A stretch of DNA of 64,000 bases from Mycobacterium sp. Z3061. GTDB lineage: Bacteria > Actinomycetota > Actinomycetes > Mycobacteriales > Mycobacteriaceae. The DNA is taken from positions 2,046,001 through 2,110,000 of the forward strand of contig NZ_CP134062.1 of the NCBI RefSeq assembly GCF_031583025.1, given 5' to 3'. The notes beneath the pieces are model-generated. The model was given only the letters and a program-made list of their open reading frames with translations. It did not search any database and had not been told where the DNA came from. Positions 46,857 through 55,312 of the stretch are shown piece after piece. A program made the position numbers and the translations under genes. Each line of letters starts with the position of its first letter. Positions within the stretch are counted from its first letter, which is position 1.

Positions 46857-47903
46857 ATGACGTCGCCGCGCCGCGACATGGCGTCGCGCAAGCTACGTCA
46901 TATCGACGCTTGCCTGGACGGCGACGTCACGTATCACGGGGTCACGACGGGCCTGGAGCGTTACCGATTGCCCTACAACGCACTGACGCAGACCAGCCTT
47001 CACGACGTCGACCTGTCGACGGAGTTCCTCGGGGTCGGGCTACGGGCGCCGGTGCTGGTGGGCGCCATGACCGGAGGTGCCGAGTTGTCGGGCACCATCA
47101 ACCGGAATCTGGCCACCGCCGCGCAACGACTGGGCGTTGGCATGATGCTCGGCTCCCAGCGGGTGATGCTGGAGAGTGCCCTGGGCGAGCAGGCCGCGCC
47201 CAGCTTCGCGGTGCGCGACGTGGCACCGGACGTGCTGCTGGTGGGCAATATCGGACTGTCGCAATTCGTCAAGGACGCGATCCCCGAGATCATCCGGGCA
47301 CTCGACCGGGTTGGGGCGAATGCGCTTGCGGTGCACACCAATCCGCTGCAGGAGGCGATGCAGCACAACGGTGACACTGACTTCGCCGGATCGCTGGACC
47401 GACTGCACGAGCTGACCCCGATGCTGGATTACCCCGTGCTGCTGAAGGAAGTGGGCCACGGCATCGGCGCCACCGCGGTCGCCGATCTGCTTCGCCTGAC
47501 CGGAGAGCCCCCGGTTGCGGCCATCGACGTCGCAGGGGCCGGCGGGACGTCGTGGTCGCGTGTCGAGCAGCTGGTCCGTTACGGCGAACTGCGCTATCCG
47601 GATCTGGCCGACTGGGGGATTCCCACGGCGCAGGCGCTGCTCGAGGTTCGTGCGGCACTTCCGCGGATTCCGCTGGTCGCCTCCGGTGGGATCCGCACCG
47701 GGATGGACGCGGCCAAGGCGCTCGCCCTGGGCGCCGACGTGGTGGCAGTCGCCCGGCCGCTGCTGGCCGCCGCTATCGAGTCCGCCGATGCGGCAACGGA
47801 GTGGCTGCAAGGGTTTATCGACGAGCTGCGTATCTGTCTGCACGGTTGTGGTGCCGCCGATCTGCCGTCGCTGCGCAAGCTCGGCGCGCTCCCCGTCACT
47901 TAG
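46857..47903 (+). CDS. fni: Type 2 isopentenyl-diphosphate isomerase (FMN-dependent)
   Basis: 348 aa; interconverts IPP and DMAPP, feeding CrtE. Family motifs [12 protein letters not shown] (start), [42 protein letters not shown] (substrate and Mg2+ site) and [21 protein letters not shown] (FMN phosphate) are all visible. It is FMN/NADPH-dependent and unrelated to the type 1 Idi found in M. tuberculosis. Its presence beside the crt operon links it to carotenoid supply. Confidence 0.93.
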   Translation: MTSPRRDMASRKLRHIDACLDGDVTYHGVTTGLERYRLPYNALTQTSLHDVDLSTEFLGVGLRAPVLVGAMTGGAELSGTINRNLATAAQRLGVGMMLGSQRVMLESALGEQAAPSFAVRDVAPDVLLVGNIGLSQFVKDAIPEIIRALDRVGANALAVHTNPLQEAMQHNGDTDFAGSLDRLHELTPMLDYPVLLKEVGHGIGATAVADLLRLTGEPPVAAIDVAGAGGTSWSRVEQLVRYGELRYPDLADWGIPTAQALLEVRAALPRIPLVASGGIRTGMDAAKALALGADVVAVARPLLAAAIESADAATEWLQGFIDELRICLHGCGAADLPSLRKLGALPVT

Positions 47904-47911
47904 GCGTACGC

Positions 47912-49213
47912 ATGGCGGTGATTCTGGCTTACGGTTCGCCCGCGCTGGGTCATCTCTACCCGATGGCGGCTCTGTTGGGGGAGCTGACCGCGCGCGGCCA
48001 CCAGGTTCACCTGCGAACGATGAGCAGTGAAGTCGCCGGCATGCGCGCGGCCGGCGTGCACGCCGCCGCCGTGGACCCGCGGATCGAGGCCATCGTCGGA
48101 GATGATTGGTTGGCGCACAACGCGTTAGGTGTTCTCAAGCGGTCCATCGACGTACTGTGCCGGCGGGCCGTCTTCGAGGTCGATGATTTCCGGAGCGCGA
48201 TCAGCGAGGCGAGGCCCGACGCGGTCATCGTCGATGCGAACTGTTGGGGCGCGATGTCGGCGGCTGACGTCGCCGGCTTGCCGTGGACGGTGTTCTCGCC
48301 GTTCACGCCATATCTGCGCTCGCAGTTCGCGCCACCGTTCGGACCCGGGCTGCGGCCGCTGCCCGGCCTCATCGGGCGCGTCCGTGACGCGTCGATGCGG
48401 CCGTTCGTCAGATATCTGTTCGATCGCCCGATGTTGCCGCGGATCAATGCGCTTCGCGCCGGTCTCGGGGCGCCGGTGATCCGTTCGGTGGACGAGTTGA
48501 TGCGCCGGGCGCCGCTGCTGTTGGCGGTGGGCGGTGAGCCGTTCGAATATCCGCACCCCGATTGGCCGGACTCGGTGCAGTTCATCGGAGCGTGCGTACC
48601 CCAGCAGACCGCGGGGCCGGCGCCGGACTGGCTGGACGCCATCGACCGGCCCATCGTGCTGGTGAGCACCTCTTCGATCGCCCAGGGCGATGCGAAGTTG
48701 GGCCATGTTGCGCTACAGGCCTTGGCTGACGAGCCGGTGCACGTCATTGCGACGTTTCCGGCGGGGGTTCCCGGCGGTCTGCCCCAGACGGCGAACTCGA
48801 CGGTGTGTCAGTTCCTGGAGCATGGTCCGGTGCTCGAGCGGGCGGTGTGTGTCGTCACGCACGGTGGGATGGGCACCACGGTCAAGGCGCTCAACCGTGG
48901 CGTTCCGGTCTGCGTGGTGCCGTTCGCGCGGGACCAGGGCGAGGTTGCGCGCCGCGTCGAGGTGGCCGGCTGCGGTACCCGCTTATTGCCCAAGCGGCTC
49001 ACTCCGGCACGGTTGCGGGCCGCGGTGCTGGGAGCGGCGACCATGACGGGTGGAGCCCGTCGGGTGGCCGCCGGATTCGCCGCGACCGGGGGAGTGGCTC
49101 GAGGTGCGGATCTGGTCGAGCAGCGGTTGCTCTCAGCGCCTCGGAGCGTCGGACCGAGCCACACCCTGCCGCCGCCTGCCGGCCGGCGACGAACCTCGAG
49201 CGAGATCCGCTGA
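47912..49213 (+). CDS. GT1-family glycosyltransferase, CrtX-like
   Basis: A 433-aa UGT/MGT-type glycosyltransferase. AYGSPALGHLYPMAALLGEL is the N-terminal acceptor site with the catalytic His; THGGMGTTVKALNRGVPVCVVPFARDQGEVARRV is the C-terminal donor motif. It could glycosylate a hydroxylated carotenoid, as CrtX does, or another lipid. The ATG at 47912 follows the fni stop by 8 bp. Its last 81 bp overlap the convergent MarR gene. Confidence 0.85.
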   Translation: MAVILAYGSPALGHLYPMAALLGELTARGHQVHLRTMSSEVAGMRAAGVHAAAVDPRIEAIVGDDWLAHNALGVLKRSIDVLCRRAVFEVDDFRSAISEARPDAVIVDANCWGAMSAADVAGLPWTVFSPFTPYLRSQFAPPFGPGLRPLPGLIGRVRDASMRPFVRYLFDRPMLPRINALRAGLGAPVIRSVDELMRRAPLLLAVGGEPFEYPHPDWPDSVQFIGACVPQQTAGPAPDWLDAIDRPIVLVSTSSIAQGDAKLGHVALQALADEPVHVIATFPAGVPGGLPQTANSTVCQFLEHGPVLERAVCVVTHGGMGTTVKALNRGVPVCVVPFARDQGEVARRVEVAGCGTRLLPKRLTPARLRAAVLGAATMTGGARRVAAGFAATGGVARGADLVEQRLLSAPRSVGPSHTLPPPAGRRRTSSEIR

Positions 49214-49723
49214 TTCGTCGTGCTGTTCGGCCGCGGACAGTTCGTTCTCGAAGGTGGCCATCGCCTCGATCATCGCCATGAACACGCGGTGTGCCGCCAC
49301 CAGGTCCTTGTCCGGCATGTCGGCCAGGGCTTCCCGGATGTGTCCCCCGAGTGGGCTGAAGAACGTGTGCGCCAGCGTCATCCCGCGCGTCTCGTACCGC
49401 AGGAGCCACTTGCGGCGGTCGTCGGGATCTGGTTCGCGCCGGATGTGGCCCGCCTCGATCATCCGGTCGACCAGATAGGTGATGGCCGGCGGGGACACGT
49501 CCATGCGCTGCCGCAGTTGTGCCAGGGTCAGCGGGGTACCCGCGGTCTCAGCCACCATGATGTGCAGCAGGGCATGAAAATCGCTGTTGCTGACGTCGTT
49601 GACGCGCGCGTAGTGCCGGCCGACGCGATCAGAGCGAGCGGTGATTGCGCGAATGTCGGCCGAGAGCTGCCTCTCCAGCTCCGCCCGCCTCGGCGGCGGC
49701 TCGCCCGCGCCCCGCTTGCTCAC
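49133..49723 (-). CDS. MarR-family regulator, paralog of the one at 42157
   Basis: A 196-aa regulator. LTLAQLRQRMDVSPPAITYLVDRMIEAGHIRR is the HTH and wing. Long blocks match the first MarR: DFHALLHIMVAETAG against DFRALLHIMVAETAG, and FFSPLGGHIREALADMPDKDLVAAHRVF against its counterpart. The C-terminal tail of about 30 residues is extra and is encoded antisense to the glycosyltransferase end. Two related regulators bracketing the island suggest a duplicated control circuit for the pigment and transport genes. Confidence 0.9.
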   Translation of the reverse strand: MSKRGAGEPPPRRAELERQLSADIRAITARSDRVGRHYARVNDVSNSDFHALLHIMVAETAGTPLTLAQLRQRMDVSPPAITYLVDRMIEAGHIRREPDPDDRRKWLLRYETRGMTLAHTFFSPLGGHIREALADMPDKDLVAAHRVFMAMIEAMATFENELSAAEQHDESADLARGSSPAGRRRQGVARSDAPRR

Positions 49724-49841
49724 TTACCCGCACCCCTTCGTCAACCATTCAGAGTACGGCGTGATCGCTCATTAGTGCTTCAGCCGGTCCCGCGACTTCA
49801 TCTTTCCGTCGGGTCTTGACTCGCAGGATGTCGATTGGTCG

Positions 49842-50057
49842 TCAATTGTCGCGGCGCAGGGCATCCGGCTTGTGCACCGCGTCTTTGCCGGTCTTGTCGC
49901 TGCGGACCTGGTACTGCGGGTCGTCTTTGGAAGCCCGAACGGTTCGCCCGGCCGCTTCGGTGTCCGACGTGATCTTGCGTTCCACCTTGCCTTTGACGGT
50001 GTTACCGTGGCTCTTCCACTCGACCTTGTCGCCCTTGCGCAGATTGTCGTCGCTCAA
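49842..50057 (-). CDS. DUF2945 / TUDOR-like small protein
   Basis: 71 aa. GDKVEWKSHGNTVKGKVERKITSD and DPQYQVRSDKTGKDAVHKPDALRR match the DUF2945 (hypervirulence-associated TUDOR) family, a small beta-barrel protein. The start is a TTG at 50057. Function unknown; such proteins may bind nucleic acid or stress ligands. The last 56 bp of the DUF2784 gene overlap its start. Confidence 0.78.
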   Translation of the reverse strand: MSDDNLRKGDKVEWKSHGNTVKGKVERKITSDTEAAGRTVRASKDDPQYQVRSDKTGKDAVHKPDALRRDN

Positions 50058-50454
50058 TTGACTTCGCTTCCCTCGCCATCGATTTCCCCTCGGATACCCG
50101 CCGACTCTGGATCAGTAACGCGATCCAGGACAGCGCGGCGGCGGTGAAAGCGAGCGCCTGAGCGGTTCCGGTGCGGTTGGCAGGCAGGACGCCGCCGTCG
50201 ACGTAACGGCCGATGAACCCGTTCTGGGGAAGGGCGCCCATCCCGGCCCGGGCGCGGGCCCAATCTTCCAGTGACGTCAACGGGCACCGGAGATCAAGCG
50301 CCACAACCGCGGCACCCCAGCAGACGGTCGGAACGTGCAACCAGAATGTGCGCCGCCAGCGCAACGCCAGAAAGCCGCCGCTCGGCAGGTACGCCAGATA
50401 GGCGAAGTGCGCGGCCACAGTGGCAACGACAAGGGCGAAATATCTTCTCTTCAT
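50002..50454 (-). CDS. DUF2784 membrane protein
   Basis: 150 aa with about four hydrophobic helices. RCPLTSLEDWARARAGMG followed by GFIGRYVDGGVLP is the DUF2784 signature. The C-terminus is basic and cytoplasmic-looking. The function is unknown, though DUF2784 genes occur widely in oxidative and respiratory contexts. It overlaps the DUF2945 gene by 56 bp, and the Rieske stop lies 40 bp upstream. Confidence 0.82.
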   Translation of the reverse strand: MKRRYFALVVATVAAHFAYLAYLPSGGFLALRWRRTFWLHVPTVCWGAAVVALDLRCPLTSLEDWARARAGMGALPQNGFIGRYVDGGVLPANRTGTAQALAFTAAALSWIALLIQSRRVSEGKSMAREAKSIERRQSAQGRQGRVEEPR

Positions 50455-50493
50455 CGCCGATTCAGCCTAGAGGACCGAACGGCGGTGCGTTGC

Positions 50494-51489
50494 TCAGCCG
50501 CCGCTGCGCAGCCGGTACCGGCGTTCGGCGTAAGCAAGGTCGTCGCGCCACAATCGGTTGGCGGCGTAGCGCATCAGCGGGGTCACCAGCGGGGCGACCG
50601 AAAGTGCCGCTTTGAAGCCGGGCCGCTGCGAATGTGCGACGACCGCTTCGATCACGGCGACGCGGGGCTGCCCGTCGGGCCCCGGACCCACTGGGGTGGC
50701 ATGGGTTTCGACGACGCTTCCGGCGCCCTCACCTTCGACGATGCGCATCACGATGGTGCGCGCGTCGGGGCAGGTGAATTCCGCGATGGTCGGCACCCCG
50801 AAGCGGCCGACCCGGAAGGTGACCGAGACGACGAACCGGTCGTCCTCCTCGGTCGGGGTGGTGAGCACCTCGAGTCGGGTGAACGAGTAGGGGTGGAACC
50901 AGCCGCCATGCCACGGGTCGAGGCGGTTGGCGATGATGTCCTGCGGTTCAGCGGTGCCTTCGACGCGGGCGACGGCGGGCAGCGTGGTCCCGGTGGGCCG
51001 CTCCGGGATCACCGGCACGTCCAGCGGCGTTTCGCCGCCGACGGCGTCCAGTCGCACCCAGGCCAGCACGCCGTCGTCGTAGCCGGGTAACGGAGCCCAA
51101 CCCAGCTTGCACGACCGGCCGTCCAGGGCCAGCCCATGCCAGCGGCAGAACAACACGCCGTCGGAAACCGTGCCGGTGGCCAGGTCCGCGCCCAGATGGG
51201 GGCAACTGGCCGGGCCGACCGTCAGATGGCCCAGTCGGTCACGCCAGGCGACGAGTTCGACACCGGCCACGCGGACGCCCAGTGGTCGAGTCGCCCGCAC
51301 GGCGCTGCTGGCCGCGAACACGTACCAGTTGCCAGTGGGACGGCGCTGCGACCGGTCCAGGGCGGCGTTGATGATCCCCGGCTGCGCCTGCCCGTAGGTG
51401 GGGCGCTGCTGCGTCCACGCCGCGCGCGGAACCAGTTGCAGCGGCCAGTCTTTGGGCCACCGCTCGCGGAACTGATCGCCGACGCTCAT
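50494..51489 (-). CDS. Rieske 2Fe-2S oxygenase-like protein (DUF5914)
   Basis: 331 aa. The Rieske site is complete: C and H in CPHLGADL and C and H in CRWHGLALDG (about residues 96-118). The C-terminal half resembles the DUF5914-type domain, with no clear mononuclear-iron D/H/H set that I can assign. It is the last gene of the crt operon, overlapping crtU by 4 bp. The location suggests a role in carotenoid oxygenation or in electron supply to the CrtU step. Confidence 0.82.
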   Translation of the reverse strand: MSVGDQFRERWPKDWPLQLVPRAAWTQQRPTYGQAQPGIINAALDRSQRRPTGNWYVFAASSAVRATRPLGVRVAGVELVAWRDRLGHLTVGPASCPHLGADLATGTVSDGVLFCRWHGLALDGRSCKLGWAPLPGYDDGVLAWVRLDAVGGETPLDVPVIPERPTGTTLPAVARVEGTAEPQDIIANRLDPWHGGWFHPYSFTRLEVLTTPTEEDDRFVVSVTFRVGRFGVPTIAEFTCPDARTIVMRIVEGEGAGSVVETHATPVGPGPDGQPRVAVIEAVVAHSQRPGFKAALSVAPLVTPLMRYAANRLWRDDLAYAERRYRLRSGG

Positions 51490-53012
51490 TTCCGCCCTCG
51501 GATTTGCCGCAGCGCCAGCGATCTCAGCAGCACTGACCGTCCGCGGGTGGGAACGGTGAACAGGTCATGACCACTCACGCCCCATCGCGAAAGCAGCTGG
51601 TTGGCCGCCACCCAGCCGGTGGTGGCGGCGCGCTCCATCAACGCCACCGGCAGGTCCACCCGGATGCCGTCACCGGCCAGCACCAAGCCGGCTTGCGGCG
51701 TCGCCACGGTAGGTCGCCGGGTGTAGGTACCAGGGGTGAACAACGGGCAGTCACTTCGGCGCAGCACTCGTTCCTGAATCACGTTGGCGGCCGCGGTCTC
51801 CGGGTACAGCTTGTGCAGCTGCTCGATCGCGGCGTCGCTGGGCGTTGCGGAATCCATTGCATAGGAGTGTAATTCGACGACGGAACCACCGGTCTGGCGG
51901 GCCCAGGCGGCGGCCTCGGCCTCGTAGCGCTCCAGCACGCTGATGTTGTCGAGCGGTGGGTGGCCCGCGGTGCCCAGGAAGGGTGGCCGGTCGGATTTGA
52001 CCGGGCGGTCCAGCCACAGCCGGTGCACCACGAACGACGGGGCGGAGCGCAACCGCCGAATCTGCGCGCGCCACAGGTCGTTACCGAGATCCCCCGACGC
52101 GGCCAGGACCTGTTGCAACCCGCCCACGTCGAGCGCCAGCACCACCGCGTCGGCGGACAGCGTGTCGCCGTCGGTGTGCACGCGGAATTCGTCGTCGACG
52201 GCGTCGACGCGCTGCACCGGCGTGTCGAGCCGGAACCGGACACCGCGTTCGCTCAGGTACTCCCGCAACGGATTCCACAGGCTGACATCGAAATTGGCGT
52301 TGGCAACGTCGAAGATCAGTCCCTCACTGGAGCCCAGGAAGTAGATGTGGAACATGGTGGCCAGCTCACCGGCAGACAGCTGGGTCGGGTCGGCGAAGAA
52401 GCTGCGGGAGAACACCTCGAATGCCAGGTGACGCGCCGACTCCGGGAAATTGATGCTCTTCAGGAACGTTTCGGCGTCGATGTGATCCAGCTGGTGGTAG
52501 ATCTCGGGAACCGAGACCGCCGCCAGCGGCGCCGACGCCCCAGCGTCGATGCGCATCAGGTCGGAAAGCCGGAAGGTCGGGCTGCGCAAGGCGAAAACCA
52601 GGGCGTTCCAGGGCGGCGTGCGGGGCAGGCCGCGGAAGGTGTCGCGCCGGCCAGCCCCGTCGATCAACGGGTAGTCGGTGACCGGCGTCAGCATGCGCAG
52701 CTGCGGATCCACCCGGCTCAACAGCGCCCGCAGGTTGTAGTACTGCCGGAAGAAGGCGTGGAACCCGCGGTTCATCGGCACGTCGGACCCCGGGTCGGAA
52801 CCGTCGTGTTCGGTCCAGCCCCCGACCCGCCCGCCGAGGTAGGGCTCCTTCTCCACCACCTCGACGTCGACACCGCGTTCGGCGAGTCCGGTGGCGGCGG
52901 CCAGGCCGGCGATCCCGGCCCCGACGACCACGACGCGCGGACGCGAGGACAGTGAGGCGGCGTCGGCCAACCCGGGCGTTGCCGAGTGTCGTTCGCGGCG
53001 GCGGTCGGTCAC
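51486..53012 (-). CDS. crtU: CrtU-like carotenoid desaturase/methyltransferase
   Basis: 508 aa, FAD-dependent. VVVVGAGIAGLAAATGLAERG (about residue 26) is the dinucleotide fold, and VPMNRGFHAFFRQYYNLRAL is highly typical of actinobacterial CrtU, which converts beta-carotene rings to aromatic phi rings (isorenieratene). The C-terminal QAGLVLAGDGIRVDLPVALMERAATTG closes the FAD domain. The GTG at 53012 overlaps the crtT stop. Leprotene (isorenieratene) is known in some mycobacteria. Another carotenoid oxidoreductase is possible but less likely. Confidence 0.8.
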   Translation of the reverse strand: MTDRRRERHSATPGLADAASLSSRPRVVVVGAGIAGLAAATGLAERGVDVEVVEKEPYLGGRVGGWTEHDGSDPGSDVPMNRGFHAFFRQYYNLRALLSRVDPQLRMLTPVTDYPLIDGAGRRDTFRGLPRTPPWNALVFALRSPTFRLSDLMRIDAGASAPLAAVSVPEIYHQLDHIDAETFLKSINFPESARHLAFEVFSRSFFADPTQLSAGELATMFHIYFLGSSEGLIFDVANANFDVSLWNPLREYLSERGVRFRLDTPVQRVDAVDDEFRVHTDGDTLSADAVVLALDVGGLQQVLAASGDLGNDLWRAQIRRLRSAPSFVVHRLWLDRPVKSDRPPFLGTAGHPPLDNISVLERYEAEAAAWARQTGGSVVELHSYAMDSATPSDAAIEQLHKLYPETAAANVIQERVLRRSDCPLFTPGTYTRRPTVATPQAGLVLAGDGIRVDLPVALMERAATTGWVAANQLLSRWGVSGHDLFTVPTRGRSVLLRSLALRQIRGRK

Positions 53013-53731
53013 AGCGGCACCTCCCCGATAAAGGTATGGACGATGTTTCGCTCCCAGCCTGACATGGTTTCGCCGCGTACCGAAGTGAATCCGGCATCGG
53101 ACATCCGTTGGCGGAACCGCTGCGCCCCGTCGAAACTGAGCACGCTGCGCCACAAGTGTCGGTACAGCGTGGTGCTCCGGGTCCGCCACCAGCCCGACGG
53201 GATGATGATGGCCCAGCACACGGCGTGCCAAATCTTCACCGCGGCAGGGGAATCGCGCACGGAATACTCGTGCACCGCCAGCGTTCCGCCGGGCCGCAGC
53301 AGTCCCGTGAAGGCGCGCAGTTGCCCATCCGGGTCAGCGAGGTTGCGCAGCAGATAAGCCGCCAGGATGGCGTCGAACGGGCCGGTGATGCCGTGCTCAC
53401 CGAGTTCTTCGATCGGGGTGTGCACGAACCGCACGGAAGCCGGCCACGACTTGGCGCGCGCGGCCTCCAGCATGCCGGCCGATGCGTCGACGGCGATGAT
53501 CTCGGCTTCGGGAGCCGCTGCCAGCAGCGCGGCCGTGGATGCGCCGGTGCCGCAGCCGGCGTCCAGCAGTCGCAGGCCGCGCCCGTTGTCGGGCAAGCGC
53601 ATGCGTTGCACCGAACGCCGCAGGTTCGTGTGATAGCCGGGGTTGGCGCCCACCAGTCGGTCGTAGGCGTCGGCGCCGACGTCGAACGCGTCCGGAACGT
53701 CGCCGCGAGCAAGGCCTGCTTTATCCATCAT
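53009..53731 (-). CDS. crtT: CrtT-like SAM methyltransferase
   Basis: A 240-aa class I methyltransferase. LLDAGCGTGASTAALL (motif I), IIAVDASAGMLEAARAK (post-I), and LRPGGTLAVHEYSVRD are clear. ATGATG at 53731 offers two starts; the first overlaps the crtYd stop by one base. In Streptomyces crt clusters a methyltransferase (CrtT) accompanies CrtU and the cyclase; its exact substrate is unsettled. Confidence 0.75.
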   Translation of the reverse strand: MMDKAGLARGDVPDAFDVGADAYDRLVGANPGYHTNLRRSVQRMRLPDNGRGLRLLDAGCGTGASTAALLAAAPEAEIIAVDASAGMLEAARAKSWPASVRFVHTPIEELGEHGITGPFDAILAAYLLRNLADPDGQLRAFTGLLRPGGTLAVHEYSVRDSPAAVKIWHAVCWAIIIPSGWWRTRSTTLYRHLWRSVLSFDGAQRFRQRMSDAGFTSVRGETMSGWERNIVHTFIGEVPL

Positions 53732-54042
53732 CACCGCCGTACACGTTGATACTCCCACAGCAGCAGGACTCCCGTGACCAGCGCGAAGCCGAACAGGAAG
53801 TCCTCGACCGGGATGTCGAAGGGAAAGCGCAGCCCGCTGGTCTGCCGCTCGTCGTAGATGACCACCGGGGCGCTGAGCTTGGTCAGCCAGCCGTCGACGG
53901 GAACCTGAAATCCCAGCACGATCACCATCGACAGCCAGTAGGCGAGCTTGCGGAACAGTCCGGTGCGCAACACCGTGAACTCCAGCGCACACACCGCGAG
54001 CACCGAGACGACGGCCGGGACGGTGTAACCCAGTCCGGTCAT
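53731..54042 (-). CDS. crtYd: Lycopene beta-cyclase subunit CrtYd
   Basis: A 103-aa membrane protein with three helices, one half of the heterodimeric lycopene cyclase of actinobacteria. The PVEDFLFG motif, conserved acidic and Phe residues in this family, is present. It overlaps crtYc by 4 bp (ATGA), and crtT by one base. With CrtYc it would close the two beta rings of lycopene to give beta-carotene. Confidence 0.9.
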   Translation of the reverse strand: MTGLGYTVPAVVSVLAVCALEFTVLRTGLFRKLAYWLSMVIVLGFQVPVDGWLTKLSAPVVIYDERQTSGLRFPFDIPVEDFLFGFALVTGVLLLWEYQRVRR

Positions 54043-54362
54043 CGGCGCCGGCTCCAGCCGAGGATGGTGCTCACCGCGCTGTAGGTGAGCAACCCGCACA
54101 CGGGGATCACCAGGAAGAACAGCACCTCCTCGATGGGTATGCGAGGCGGCAACTCGATGCCGGTGATGTATTTGCCGTTGTACCACCATATTCCGGCGGC
54201 GATCGCGATGGCATCCCACACCAGGAACACCGCTGCGAACGGCACCACGGAACGCAGCAGGCGCCCGGGTTGGCGGTACACGCCTTTGCCGAACAATTCC
54301 AGCGGCAGGGTGATCAACAGGCACAGACCCAGAACGACCAGATACTGCCAGTGATCGCTCAC
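54039..54362 (-). CDS. crtYc: Lycopene beta-cyclase subunit CrtYc
   Basis: 107 aa with three hydrophobic helices. The partner motif PIEEVLFFLVIPVCG is present, as is DAIAIAAGIWWYNGKYITGI, both standard for CrtYc. The GTG start at 54362 overlaps the crtB stop (GTGA). Length fits the family. It acts with CrtYd in the membrane. Confidence 0.9.
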   Translation of the reverse strand: MSDHWQYLVVLGLCLLITLPLELFGKGVYRQPGRLLRSVVPFAAVFLVWDAIAIAAGIWWYNGKYITGIELPPRIPIEEVLFFLVIPVCGLLTYSAVSTILGWSRRR

Positions 54363-55312
54363 GCGGCACCGGATTTCCGCTGATCTGGCAGCGTCCGGCG
54401 GATGCGCCAGGCCTCGAACAGCGCGCTGCCGGCCACCTGGATGCGGCGCGCCTTGCCGACGGTGGCGCGGTGGCTGAACACGGCGAAGTCGCTGTCCTCG
54501 ATGCGGTCCAGGATCTCGGAGTACAGCGTGAGCGCCGTTGCCACACACGGGCGTGAACGGGGTGCCAGCAACGGGATGCCTTGCGCGGCAAAGCTGTAGA
54601 TCTCCCGGGTGATCTTGTGCTGCTCGGCCAGTGCGTCCCGGACCCGGGCATCGGTGCGCCGGTGCATGTGACACCACAGCATCAACTCGCGGTCCACACC
54701 GTGAGCGGCGAGTTCGTCGGCAGGCAGATAGACCCGGTCGCGCAACAGGTCCTCGTTGACGTCGCGCAGGAAGTTGGTCAATTGGAACGCGCGGCCCAGC
54801 GCTTCGGCGTACGGTGCCGCCTCGCTCGGGTCGGAGACGGTGCCCAGCACCGGAAGCACTTGCAGGCCAATGACTTCCGCTGAGCCGCGCATGTAGCGGT
54901 TGAGGGCGGCGCGGTCGGGGTAAGCGGTAACGGTCAGGTCCATGCGCATGGAGTCCAGGAAGTCCACGAACAGCTCCGCCGCAATCCGGTAGCGGTTGAT
55001 CGTGTGGTCGACAGCCGTCAGCACCGGCTCGTCGCGGTGCGCACCGCCGGCAAAGAAGCGGTCGGACAGTAGCTGCAGCCGATCGGCCCGCGCCGCGGCG
55101 TCCAGGGTGGGATTGAACTCATCGAGAATGTCGTCGGCGAGCCGGGCGAAGGCGTACAGCGCATGGATCGCCGGACGCTGGTCAGGGGCCAGCAACCTGG
55201 TCGCCAGGAAATAAGTGCGACCGTTCTGCGCCGCGATCTTGCGGCAGCTGCGATAGGCGTCGCGCAATGCGGGATCGTCGATGCCGGCGGCGTCCAGTTC
55301 GGTGCGGATCAT
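54359..55312 (-). CDS. crtB: Phytoene synthase
   Basis: 317 aa; condenses two GGPP to phytoene. The first Asp-rich site is RLADDILDE, the second DVNEDLLRDRVYLP; YFLATRLLAPDQR and the flap AFQLTNFLRD are typical. The start overlaps the crtI stop by 4 bp. This is the committed step for all carotenoids in this cell. Confidence 0.95.
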   Translation of the reverse strand: MIRTELDAAGIDDPALRDAYRSCRKIAAQNGRTYFLATRLLAPDQRPAIHALYAFARLADDILDEFNPTLDAAARADRLQLLSDRFFAGGAHRDEPVLTAVDHTINRYRIAAELFVDFLDSMRMDLTVTAYPDRAALNRYMRGSAEVIGLQVLPVLGTVSDPSEAAPYAEALGRAFQLTNFLRDVNEDLLRDRVYLPADELAAHGVDRELMLWCHMHRRTDARVRDALAEQHKITREIYSFAAQGIPLLAPRSRPCVATALTLYSEILDRIEDSDFAVFSHRATVGKARRIQVAGSALFEAWRIRRTLPDQRKSGAA

